6,096 bases of DNA from Vitreoscilla sp. Lineage in GTDB: Bacteria; Pseudomonadota; Gammaproteobacteria; Burkholderiales; Burkholderiaceae. The notes beneath the pieces were generated by a model. That model was not told the origin of the DNA. It was given only the letters and a program-made list of their open reading frames with translations, and ran no database searches. Location of the stretch: positions 1 through 6,096 of the forward strand of contig JACMOG010000728.1 of assembly GCA_014378125.1 (NCBI GenBank). The letters are read 5' to 3'. Of the stretch, positions 1-4,389 are shown one piece after another; the first letter of the stretch is position 1; every line of letters begins with the position of its first letter. The position numbers and the translations under genes are program-made.

Positions 1-398
1 CCATCGCGCGGCTCGAAGGCGGCGTGCTGCGCACGTTCCGCGCGTGGCCCGAGGGCGAGGCGCTGGGACTGGCGCGCATCGCCGCGCCGGCCGACGCGTG
101 GCCGCGCGTGGAGATCGTGCTGAACCACGCCGGCGCCGACGGCCGGCTGGTGGACGCCGTGGTGGCCCCGGGCGCCGTGGGGCTGGTGGTGGCCGGCACG
201 GGCCACGGCACGCTTGGCGCGCGCTTGGCCGAGGCGGTCGATCGCGCGCGGGCCGCCGGCGTGCGGGTGACGCGAGCGAGCCGGTGCGCGTTCGGGCCGG
301 TGCTGCCGCACGACGCGCACGACGACGAGGCGGCGGGCGAACTCAGCGCCGTGCAGGCGCGGGTGGAACTCCAGCTGGAGCTGCTGGGCGCGGCCTGA
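1..398 (+). CDS. L-asparaginase family protein, C-terminal part (5' end outside window)
   Basis: The reading frame is open from the left edge (codons in phase with position 3) and ends at TGA 396-398. About 131 residues are visible. They match the C-terminal domain of bacterial type I/II L-asparaginases: a VEIVLNHAGADG segment, a glycine-rich GLVVAGTGHGTL turn near codon 204-206, the 'GVRVTRASRCAFGPVLP' strand, and a closing LSAVQARVELQLELL helix like the family's 'L.p.kAr..L.L' tail. The family hydrolyses asparagine to aspartate and ammonia, usually as a tetramer. The catalytic threonines and lysine lie in the N-terminal domain, which is not in view, so activity and cellular location cannot be judged. 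A GTG at 24 is internal and not the start. The E. coli AnsB-like 'GNG' motif appears here as GHG. The family call is fairly secure; the ansA or ansB subtype is not. Confidence 0.82.
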   Translation, partial: IARLEGGVLRTFRAWPEGEALGLARIAAPADAWPRVEIVLNHAGADGRLVDAVVAPGAVGLVVAGTGHGTLGARLAEAVDRARAAGVRVTRASRCAFGPVLPHDAHDDEAAGELSAVQARVELQLELLGAA

Positions 399-405
399 CC
401 AGGCG

Positions 406-1272
406 TCAGTGATCGCCGGGCAGCGGCCTGGCGCTGCCGGCCAGTTGCTGCCCGTCGGCCACGGCCTTGGCGATCTGGTCGGCCGACAGCGTGGTGCCCA
501 TGCGCTGCGCCACGCTGTCGCCGTTGATCAGCGCGGTGGCCGCGCCGTCGTCGAAGCGCTGGCGGCAGGCCATGTAGGCCACCCAGTAGGTGAGGGCGCG
601 GGCGCGGTCCTGCGGCACGCCCAGGCCCGTCTCGTAGCCGTTGACGCGGCTTTCCAGCGAGTCTGAATCGCAGGTGTGCACGCCGGCCTCCAACGCGTCG
701 TCGACGCGCTGCTTCCACGCCGCGTTCTCAGGCGCGGCGACGTCGGAGCTGGCACTCACGCCCAGGCCGTCGGGCCCTTCCTTCAGCATCTCGGTGGCGG
801 CATGGTGCACGCCGGCCAGCGCCGCGCGCTCGAGCCAGCGCAGCCGGCTCTGGATCTGGTCGGACGCGATGTCGCCGCAGGCCTGCTGGGTGGTGGGCAG
901 CAGCTCGCGGTCGCCCGGCAGGATGTGGTGGGCCATCCAGCCCTCGTGGTCGCGCGCCCAGAGGCAGGTGGTGACCAGCTGGTAGGCGGCGAATGCATCG
1001 ACCGGATCGTTGGAGCGGCCGAGGCGATCGACCTTCTGCGACAGCGACTCGTAGCGATTGGACGCGCGTGGCGCCGAAGCGGGTGCGCTCGCGGCCGGTG
1101 CCGGTGGGGCGAGCGCGAGATCGGGCTCGGAGGCCATCGCCAAGGGCGGCTCGGGCGCCGGCACCGTCGTCACCGCGGCGACCGCGCCGTGGCTCGACCC
1201 GTAGAGCACGGCACCGCCCACCATGGCGGCCGCCAGGGTCGACGCGATGAGGAAGGGCCGCCGGTTGTGCAC
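406..1272 (-). CDS. Exported or membrane-anchored protein with Sel1-like stretches, function unknown
   Basis: The protein has 288 residues, a GTG start at 1272 and a TGA stop at 406-408. The N-terminus is basic (HNRR) followed by a hydrophobic segment at about residues 7-24. This could be a signal peptide or a single membrane anchor. Next come an Ala/Pro-rich low-complexity linker (about 36-70) and a soluble domain (about 72-288). Two stretches resemble Sel1/TPR-like helical repeats: 148-171 (AALAGVHHAATEMLKEGPDG) and 210-236 (NGYETGLGVPQDRARAL). Cysteines 103, 132, 201 and 236 are all in the soluble part and could form disulfides in the periplasm. I do not recognise a named family. No Shine-Dalgarno is evident before the GTG, and no ATG lies upstream in frame nearby. 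ATG at residue 17 would destroy the hydrophobic segment, so GTG is preferred. The gene converges on the asparaginase gene with only 7 bases between stops. Confidence 0.72.
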   Translation of the reverse strand: MHNRRPFLIASTLAAAMVGGAVLYGSSHGAVAAVTTVPAPEPPLAMASEPDLALAPPAPAASAPASAPRASNRYESLSQKVDRLGRSNDPVDAFAAYQLVTTCLWARDHEGWMAHHILPGDRELLPTTQQACGDIASDQIQSRLRWLERAALAGVHHAATEMLKEGPDGLGVSASSDVAAPENAAWKQRVDDALEAGVHTCDSDSLESRVNGYETGLGVPQDRARALTYWVAYMACRQRFDDGAATALINGDSVAQRMGTTLSADQIAKAVADGQQLAGSARPLPGDH

Positions 1273-1278
1273 TGCGGA

Positions 1279-1284
1279 ATGATA
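1279..1284 (-). promoter_or_regulatory. Possible -10 hexamer of the Sel1-like gene
   Basis: Read on the minus strand the hexamer is TATCAT, a five-of-six match to TATAAT, lying 6 bases before the GTG start. No good -35 box is seen at the usual spacing. If it is used, transcription would begin at or next to the start codon, which would give a leaderless mRNA and explain the missing Shine-Dalgarno. Chance matches of this quality are common, so this is tentative. Confidence 0.22.
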
Positions 1285-1322
1285 GGGGACGCGTGCTCGA
1301 CCGAGCGAGGCGGAAACGCGAA

Positions 1323-1341
1323 GGCCCGCACGCGGCGGGCC
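1323..1341 (-). terminator. GC-rich hairpin, possible terminator downstream of ohr
   Basis: GGCCCGC (1323-1329) and GCGGGCC (1335-1341) form a perfect 7-bp stem with a 5-nt loop. On the minus strand the stem is followed by TTCGCGTTT, only a weak T-rich stretch. It lies about 50 bases past the ohr stop and just upstream of the next minus-strand gene, where a terminator is expected. A bidirectional or purely structural role is equally possible. Confidence 0.35.
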
Positions 1342-1355
1342 CGATCGGTGAAATC

Positions 1356-1386
1356 CTGCGCCCCCCGGGCGAGCCCCGGAGCGCAG
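1356..1386 (-). terminator. Hairpin just after the ohr stop, possible terminator or 3' end protector
   Basis: The outer arms CTGCGC (1356-1361) and GCGCAG (1381-1386) pair perfectly. Inner arms CCGGG (1365-1369) and CCCGG (1375-1379) add 5 bp, with an asymmetric bulge between the two stems and a 5-nt loop. The structure begins 4 bases after the ohr stop codon on the minus strand. The tail GGATTTC has only a short T-run, so it is not a classical intrinsic terminator. Together with the hairpin at 1323-1341 it may end or stabilise the ohrR-ohr transcript. Confidence 0.38.
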
Positions 1387-1390
1387 AGGA

Positions 1391-1831
1391 TCAGACCACT
1401 GTCAGCGAGACGTCGATGTTGCCGCGGGTGGCGTTCGAGTACGGGCACACCTGGTGCGCCGCGTCGACCAGCGCCTGGGCGGCCGCCTTGTCCATGCCCG
1501 GGATCGAGATGCGCATGTCCACCTTGATGCCGAAGCCGCCGGGGATCGGGCCGATGCCCACGTCCGACGTGATCGACACTTCGCTCGGCAGGGCGATCTT
1601 CGGGGCGCCGGTCATGCCCGAGGCCACGGCCTTCATGGCACCGATGAAGCAGGCCGAGTAGCCCGCCGCGAACAGCTGTTCCGGATTGGTGCCGGGCTTG
1701 CCGTCGCCGCCGAGTTCCTTGACGGTGGTCAGCGTGACGTCGAGGTTGCCGTCGGACGACTTGGCGGTGCCGGTACGGCCGCCGGTGGCGGTGGCGGTGG
1801 CGGTGTAGAGGATCTTTTCGGGTGAGGCCAT
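1391..1831 (-). CDS. ohr: Organic hydroperoxide resistance protein (OsmC/Ohr family thiol peroxidase)
   Basis: The product has 146 residues, close to the usual 140-145 for Ohr. It reduces organic and fatty-acid hydroperoxides in the cytoplasm by a two-cysteine mechanism; in studied members the disulfide is re-reduced through lipoylated proteins. The active-site set is all visible: peroxidatic Cys61 in YSACF, resolving Cys129 in [11 protein letters not shown], Arg19 and Glu51 (in [13 protein letters not shown]). These correspond to R19, E51, C61 and the second cysteine of characterised Ohr proteins. The [11 protein letters not shown] motif separates Ohr from OsmC. ATG at 1829-1831 has a good AAGGAG Shine-Dalgarno 6 bases upstream. 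The gene lies 52 bases downstream of ohrR on the same strand, so the two probably form one hydroperoxide-induced operon. Its N-terminal TATATAT is encoded by a short hexanucleotide repeat. Confidence 0.95.
   Translation of the reverse strand: MASPEKILYTATATATGGRTGTAKSSDGNLDVTLTTVKELGGDGKPGTNPEQLFAAGYSACFIGAMKAVASGMTGAPKIALPSEVSITSDVGIGPIPGGFGIKVDMRISIPGMDKAAAQALVDAAHQVCPYSNATRGNIDVSLTVV
1784..1805. repeat. Hexanucleotide repeat (GGTGGC)x3 plus partial copy inside ohr
   Basis: On the plus strand GGTGGC is repeated three times exactly (1784-1801) and then GGTG. On the ohr strand this encodes alternating Thr-Ala (the TATATAT tract at residues 10-16). Gain or loss of one unit would add or remove two residues without shifting the frame. 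Confidence 0.7.
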
Positions 1832-1837
1832 GACTTG

Positions 1838-1843
1838 CTCCTT
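1838..1843 (-). promoter_or_regulatory. Ribosome binding site of ohr
   Basis: AAGGAG on the minus strand lies 6 bases before the ohr ATG. It is the clearest Shine-Dalgarno among the minus-strand genes here and fixes the ohr start. It suggests ohr is translated more strongly than ohrR, which has no visible Shine-Dalgarno. Confidence 0.75.
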
Positions 1844-1883
1844 GCGGTGGGTGGAACGCGGCGTTCGGCCGCGCGGGGTGAAT

Positions 1884-2378
1884 TCAGTGTTGTTCGTTCC
1901 GGGTGAGCGCGGCGCGCATGGTGGTGAGCTGGCGCGTGAGGTCGACGATCTCCGACAGTTCGCAGCCGGACGCCCGGCCGATCTCCTGCGGGACGCGGCG
2001 CGCCCGGGCCTTGAGCTGGCGGCCGGCCGGCGTCAACCGAACGATGACACGTCGCTCGTCCTGCGCATCCCTCTCGCGACTGAGCTGGCCCTGCGTCTCA
2101 AGGCGCTTGAGCAGCGGCGTGAGCGTGCCGGAGTCGAGCGCCAACCGCTCGCCGAGCACGCCCACCGTCAGGCCGTCGTCCTCCCACAGCGCCAGCATCA
2201 CCAGGTACTGCGGGTAAGTGAGGCCGAGCGGCGCGAGCAGTGGCTTGTAGACCTTGGTCATCGCCAGCGAGGCCGAGTACAGCGCGAAGCACAGCTGCTT
2301 GTCGAGCGCGAGCCAGGCATCGGCGCGCGGGTCGGCGCGCGGGTCGGCGGTCGGGGTGGAGACGTTGGCTCGGGGCAT
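1884..2378 (-). CDS. ohrR: MarR-family organic hydroperoxide sensor/repressor OhrR
   Basis: The product has 164 residues: ATG at 2376-2378, stop at 1884-1886. It is a winged-helix MarR dimer that represses the ohr promoter until oxidised by an organic hydroperoxide. The sensing centre is [12 protein letters not shown], with reactive Cys30. Tyr34, Tyr44 and Tyr55 fall exactly where Bacillus subtilis OhrR has Tyr19, Tyr29 and Tyr40 relative to Cys15. The segment from [14 protein letters not shown] (81-94) through DAQDERR (104-110) is the recognition helix and wing. A second cysteine, Cys139 in GCEL, sits about where Xanthomonas-type 2-Cys OhrR carries its resolving cysteine, so this is probably a 2-Cys sensor (inference). 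The frame stays open far upstream across pssA, but homology begins only after about residue 20, so the ATG at 2378 is chosen. No Shine-Dalgarno is visible. It lies upstream of ohr and is likely autoregulated. Confidence 0.93.
   Translation of the reverse strand: MPRANVSTPTADPRADPRADAWLALDKQLCFALYSASLAMTKVYKPLLAPLGLTYPQYLVMLALWEDDGLTVGVLGERLALDSGTLTPLLKRLETQGQLSRERDAQDERRVIVRLTPAGRQLKARARRVPQEIGRASGCELSEIVDLTRQLTTMRAALTRNEQH
2321..2344. repeat. 12-bp perfect tandem duplication in the ohrR N-terminus
   Basis: CGGCGCGCGGGT occurs twice in a row (2321-2332 and 2333-2344), followed by a decayed third start. It encodes the [10 protein letters not shown] stretch at OhrR residues 11-20, before the conserved sensor helix. 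The duplication is in frame and lies in the variable N-terminal tail. Confidence 0.8.
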
Positions 2379-2388
2379 GGATGAAATG

Positions 2389-2416
2389 TAGCGCGCAATT
2401 AAAGTGCGCACAATCG
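2389..2416 (-). promoter_or_regulatory. Candidate OhrR operator and promoter of ohrR-ohr
   Basis: Upstream of ohrR, an A/T-rich island carries two palindromic cores: GTGCGCAC (2404-2411) and GCGCGC (2391-2396). On the minus strand both are preceded by ATTG, giving ATTGTGCGCAC and ATTGCGCGC with the ATTG units 15 bases apart. A TTTAAT sequence (plus 2398-2403), five of six to a -10 box, lies between them, so a bound repressor would cover the promoter. No convincing -35 is seen. OhrR proteins are known to bind AT-flanked inverted repeats at their own and the ohr promoter; assigning this exact site is inference. Confidence 0.42.
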
Positions 2417-2450
2417 AAATGGTCCTTGTCAGTTCGCACGTGGCTGATCG

Positions 2451-2494
2451 GGGGTCTGGCATTGCCCGCGGGTACGCGGGCAAGGCCAGACCCC
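2451..2494 (-). terminator. Strong 44-nt hairpin immediately downstream of pssA
   Basis: GGGGTCTGGC (2451-2460) pairs with GCCAGACCCC (2485-2494). Inside, TTGCCCGCG (2462-2470) pairs with CGCGGGCAA (2475-2483), around a GGTA loop. The total is 19 paired positions with one A/G mismatch. It begins 9 bases after the pssA stop and ends about 70 bases upstream of the ohrR start, which suits transcript ending or 3' protection for pssA and insulation of ohrR. Neither strand has a T-run after the stem, so it is not a textbook intrinsic terminator. A REP-like dispersed palindrome is the main alternative. Confidence 0.5.
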
Positions 2495-2503
2495 TCGAGC
2501 CCC

Positions 2504-3121
2504 TCAGAACTTCGGAATGCGGATGCGGGAAATCATCAGCGACCCCGACACCGCGAACATCAGCACCAGCGGGTGGAAGCGGAAGCCGCCGAGAGAGAAC
2601 ATGCCGCCCCACAGCGCGTCGCCGATGCTGCCCATCGCCGCGGCGATGCCCAGCACCACCACCAGCAGCAGCGACGTGGGAATGGGCGTGCCCTCGAAGT
2701 ACTTCACCTTGTCGCCGCCATCGGCCAGCTTGACCGCGGTGATGTTGTAGCGCGCCAGGCGCGACACGCCGCAGACCACGAAGAACACGAGCACGATGCG
2801 ATCCCACAGGCCTTGCATGCCGCAGCCATAGGCGATGGCCGCGGGCGCCACGCCGAAGGAGATGACGTCGGCCAGCGAGTCGAGCTCGCGGCCCAGTTCG
2901 GAGCTCTGCTGGCGCCAGCGCGCCACGCGCCCGTCGAGCACGTCGAACACCAGCGCGGCCGGGATCAGCCAGCACGCGAACCAGATGTGTCGCACATCTT
3001 GCGTCTGCAGGAACGTCATCACGGAGAACAGCGCCCCCACGCCGCAGAACGCGTTGGCGAGGGTGAACCAGTCCGCGAGGTGGAACTCGCGGATCATCGA
3101 GAACGGCTTGGGTTTGTCCAT
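2504..3121 (-). CDS. pssA: CDP-diacylglycerol-serine O-phosphatidyltransferase (CDP-alcohol phosphatidyltransferase family)
   Basis: This integral membrane enzyme joins CDP-diacylglycerol and serine to give phosphatidylserine and CMP, the step before phosphatidylethanolamine. It has 205 residues from ATG 3119-3121. The complete CDP-alcohol phosphotransferase motif is present: Asp60, Asp63-Gly64, Ala67-Arg68, Gly77, Asp81, Asp85, in the spacing D-x2-DG-x2-AR-x8-G-x3-D-x3-D. The GRELDSLADVISFGVAP segment, the later VCGVSRLARYN and G(T)PIP, and the closing ISRIRIPKF resemble Bacillus-type PssA and support serine as substrate. Several hydrophobic segments follow (roughly 19-38, 45-62, 86-106, 110-128, 150-168, 175-197). 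A GTG at 3139 would add six residues (PYPAT), but nothing supports it over the ATG. No Shine-Dalgarno is clear at either. It follows the small gene at 3168-3530 by 46 bases on the same strand and may share its transcript. A related alcohol acceptor cannot be excluded. Confidence 0.85.
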   Translation of the reverse strand: MDKPKPFSMIREFHLADWFTLANAFCGVGALFSVMTFLQTQDVRHIWFACWLIPAALVFDVLDGRVARWRQQSSELGRELDSLADVISFGVAPAAIAYGCGMQGLWDRIVLVFFVVCGVSRLARYNITAVKLADGGDKVKYFEGTPIPTSLLLVVVLGIAAAMGSIGDALWGGMFSLGGFRFHPLVLMFAVSGSLMISRIRIPKF

Positions 3122-3167
3122 GGTCGCAGGATACGGCACGCGACGGACCCGCCCCGGGGCCCGACCT

Positions 3168-3530
3168 TCAGGCCTCCTCGGCCTCGATCACCAGGCGCAC
3201 GCGCCGCGCCTTCGTCGCCTGCGTCTTGACGACGACGCGCAGCGGCACGCCGGCCGGCAGCTCGCGCCGGAAGTGGTAGTCCATCGAGTCGGTGTGGCCC
3301 GGGTTTTCGGTGGGGGCGCGACGCGTCCATTCGAGGTCGCCGTCGACGTCCACCCGCATGGCGTGCTCGGCGCCCTCGGCCAGGCGCGTGACCACCAGCC
3401 GGCAATCGATCTCGAAATGTCGCGTGCGAAACGAGTCCGCCGGAATCACCAGCGTGGCCACGTCGGCGTCGCCGGCGTCGATGCGCCAGCGCTCGGGCTG
3501 GGCCGGCGCGGACGGAAGTGCTTTGCTCAT
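3168..3530 (-). CDS. Conserved-looking small protein of unknown function
   Basis: The product has 120 residues: ATG at 3528-3530, TGA at 3168-3170. I do not recognise the family. It has no signal peptide, membrane segment or metal-binding cluster. The composition suggests an all-beta cytoplasmic domain: alternating hydrophobic and charged strands such as VATLVIPADSF (24-34), HFEIDCRLVVTRL (38-50), HAMRVDVDGDLEW (56-68) and VPLRVVVKTQ (95-104), with one cysteine (Cys43). The frame stays open well past the ATG towards minC, but those upstream residues look like antisense of minC, so the ATG at 3530 is preferred. Upstream of it there is no strong Shine-Dalgarno. The gene is divergent from minC (94 bases between starts) and lies 46 bases ahead of pssA. 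Strand-wide high third-position GC and ordinary composition favour a real gene. Confidence 0.68.
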   Translation of the reverse strand: MSKALPSAPAQPERWRIDAGDADVATLVIPADSFRTRHFEIDCRLVVTRLAEGAEHAMRVDVDGDLEWTRRAPTENPGHTDSMDYHFRRELPAGVPLRVVVKTQATKARRVRLVIEAEEA

Positions 3531-3592
3531 GGGGCCGCACGTTATCGCAACCCCGCAGACCTCGCGGTTACAGGGCCGTCGGCGCGACCCGG

Positions 3593-3598
3593 TAAACT
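3593..3598 (+). promoter_or_regulatory. Possible -10 element of the minCDE promoter
   Basis: TAAACT (four of six to TATAAT) lies 26 bases before the minC ATG in the 94-base divergent gap between minC and the small gene. A weak -35 candidate, TTACAG (3568-3573), sits at a long 19-base spacing. This is the only plausible sigma70-like pair seen on this strand in the gap; support is limited. Confidence 0.3.
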
Positions 3599-3624
3599 TC
3601 GCGGCTTTGCGCGCCACGACGCCA

Positions 3625-4365
3625 ATGGTTGCCGACTCGACAGTGATTCCGTTTGCGTTCGAACTGAAAGACCTCAGCCTGCCGCTGGTCACGGTGGTCC
3701 TGCACCAGGCCGACGCCGCCGTCCTCGCCGACGAGTTGCAGCAGCGCCTGGGCGATACCCCCAATTTCTTCGACGACGACCCGGTCGTGCTCGACCTCGC
3801 GCCCCTGCGCGAGCGCGAGGAACCGCTGGCGTTCGCCGAGCTGGTGGCCGCGTTGCGCCGGCACCGCATGCGCCCGTCGCTGGTCACCGGCGGCAGCGCC
3901 GCGCAGATGGCCGACGCGCTGACCGCGGGCCTGCCCGCCGCGCCCGCCGCCGCGGCGCCGTCCCGGCCCCGCACCGTCGAGGTGGAGGTCATCCGCGAGG
4001 TGGAGGTGGTGCGCGAGGTGCCGCTGCAGGTGCCCACGCTGGTGGTCGACAAGCCGTTGCGCTCCGGCCAGCAGGCCTACGCCAAGGGCGGCGATCTCAT
4101 CGTGCACGCGGCGGTCAACGCCGGCGCCGAGGTGCTGGCCGACGGCAACATCCATGTCTACGGCCCGCTGCGCGGCAAGGCCATCGCCGGCTCGCGCGGC
4201 AACACCGAGGCGCGCATCTTCACCACCTGCCTCGAGCCCGAACTCATCTCCATCGCGGGCGTCTACCGCACCACCGAGACGCCGCTGCCCAAGGACGTGG
4301 CCGGCAAGCCCGCCCAGGTGCGGCTCGTCGACGGCGTGCTCGTGATGACTCCGCTCAAGCTCTAA
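3625..4365 (+). CDS. minC: Septum site-determining protein MinC
   Basis: MinC inhibits FtsZ polymer assembly away from midcell and is brought to the membrane by MinD. The product has 246 residues, near the usual 230-260. The N-terminal MinC_N domain (about 8-103) begins FAFELKDLSLPLVTVVL and holds the TPNFFDDDPVVLDLAPL strand-helix. It is followed by an Ala/Pro and Glu/Val/Arg linker (about 104-137). The C-terminal beta-helix domain (about 140-246) carries the MinD-binding PLRSGQQ motif (Arg146-Gln149) and ADGNIHVYGPLRGKAIAGSRG (172-192), closely matching E. coli RSGQ and DGNIHVYG...RGRALAG. The ATG at 3625 is chosen because the upstream open frame is antisense to the neighbouring gene and has no MinC similarity. 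No clear Shine-Dalgarno is present. It is first in an operon with minD (24-base gap) and minE. The linker repeat is unusual. Confidence 0.95.
   Translation: MVADSTVIPFAFELKDLSLPLVTVVLHQADAAVLADELQQRLGDTPNFFDDDPVVLDLAPLREREEPLAFAELVAALRRHRMRPSLVTGGSAAQMADALTAGLPAAPAAAAPSRPRTVEVEVIREVEVVREVPLQVPTLVVDKPLRSGQQAYAKGGDLIVHAAVNAGAEVLADGNIHVYGPLRGKAIAGSRGNTEARIFTTCLEPELISIAGVYRTTETPLPKDVAGKPAQVRLVDGVLVMTPLKL
3978..4020. repeat. 18-bp imperfect tandem repeat in the MinC linker
   Basis: Units 3978-3995 and 3996-4013 share CGAGGTGGAGGT followed by a variable six bases, and a third partial unit (CGAGGTG) ends at 4020. In the minC frame it encodes a hexapeptide-like series, EVEVIR-EVEVVR-EV, with regular alternation of Glu, Val and Arg. 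It lies exactly between the two MinC domains. Confidence 0.8.
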
Positions 4366-4375
4366 CTTCTCAATC

Positions 4376-4379
4376 AGGA
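4376..4379 (+). promoter_or_regulatory. Shine-Dalgarno of minD
   Basis: AGGA in the 24-base minC-minD gap, 10 bases before the minD ATG. The spacing is slightly long but it is the only purine-rich element there, and it supports the ATG at 4390. Confidence 0.55.
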
Positions 4380-4389
4380 TCGCATTCAC

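Noticed and set aside
676..1527. 283-codon plus-strand open frame across the Sel1-like gene and ohr 3' end
   Set aside because: Arg/Gly-rich composition with no motif, and it overlaps a well-supported minus-strand gene.
1857..1873. Hairpin CGCGGC/GCCGCG in the ohrR-ohr gap considered as a terminator
   Set aside because: Short stem, no T-run, and it precedes the good ohr Shine-Dalgarno. A terminator here would cut ohr off from its only visible promoter.
2379..2975. Extended N-terminus of ohrR reaching into pssA
   Set aside because: The added residues are out-of-phase pssA sequence. OhrR similarity begins after the ATG at 2378 and the promoter region lies between.
2240..3229. 329-codon plus-strand open frame opposite ohrR and pssA
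   Set aside because: Arg/His-rich shadow of pssA, whose complete catalytic motif lies on the minus strand.
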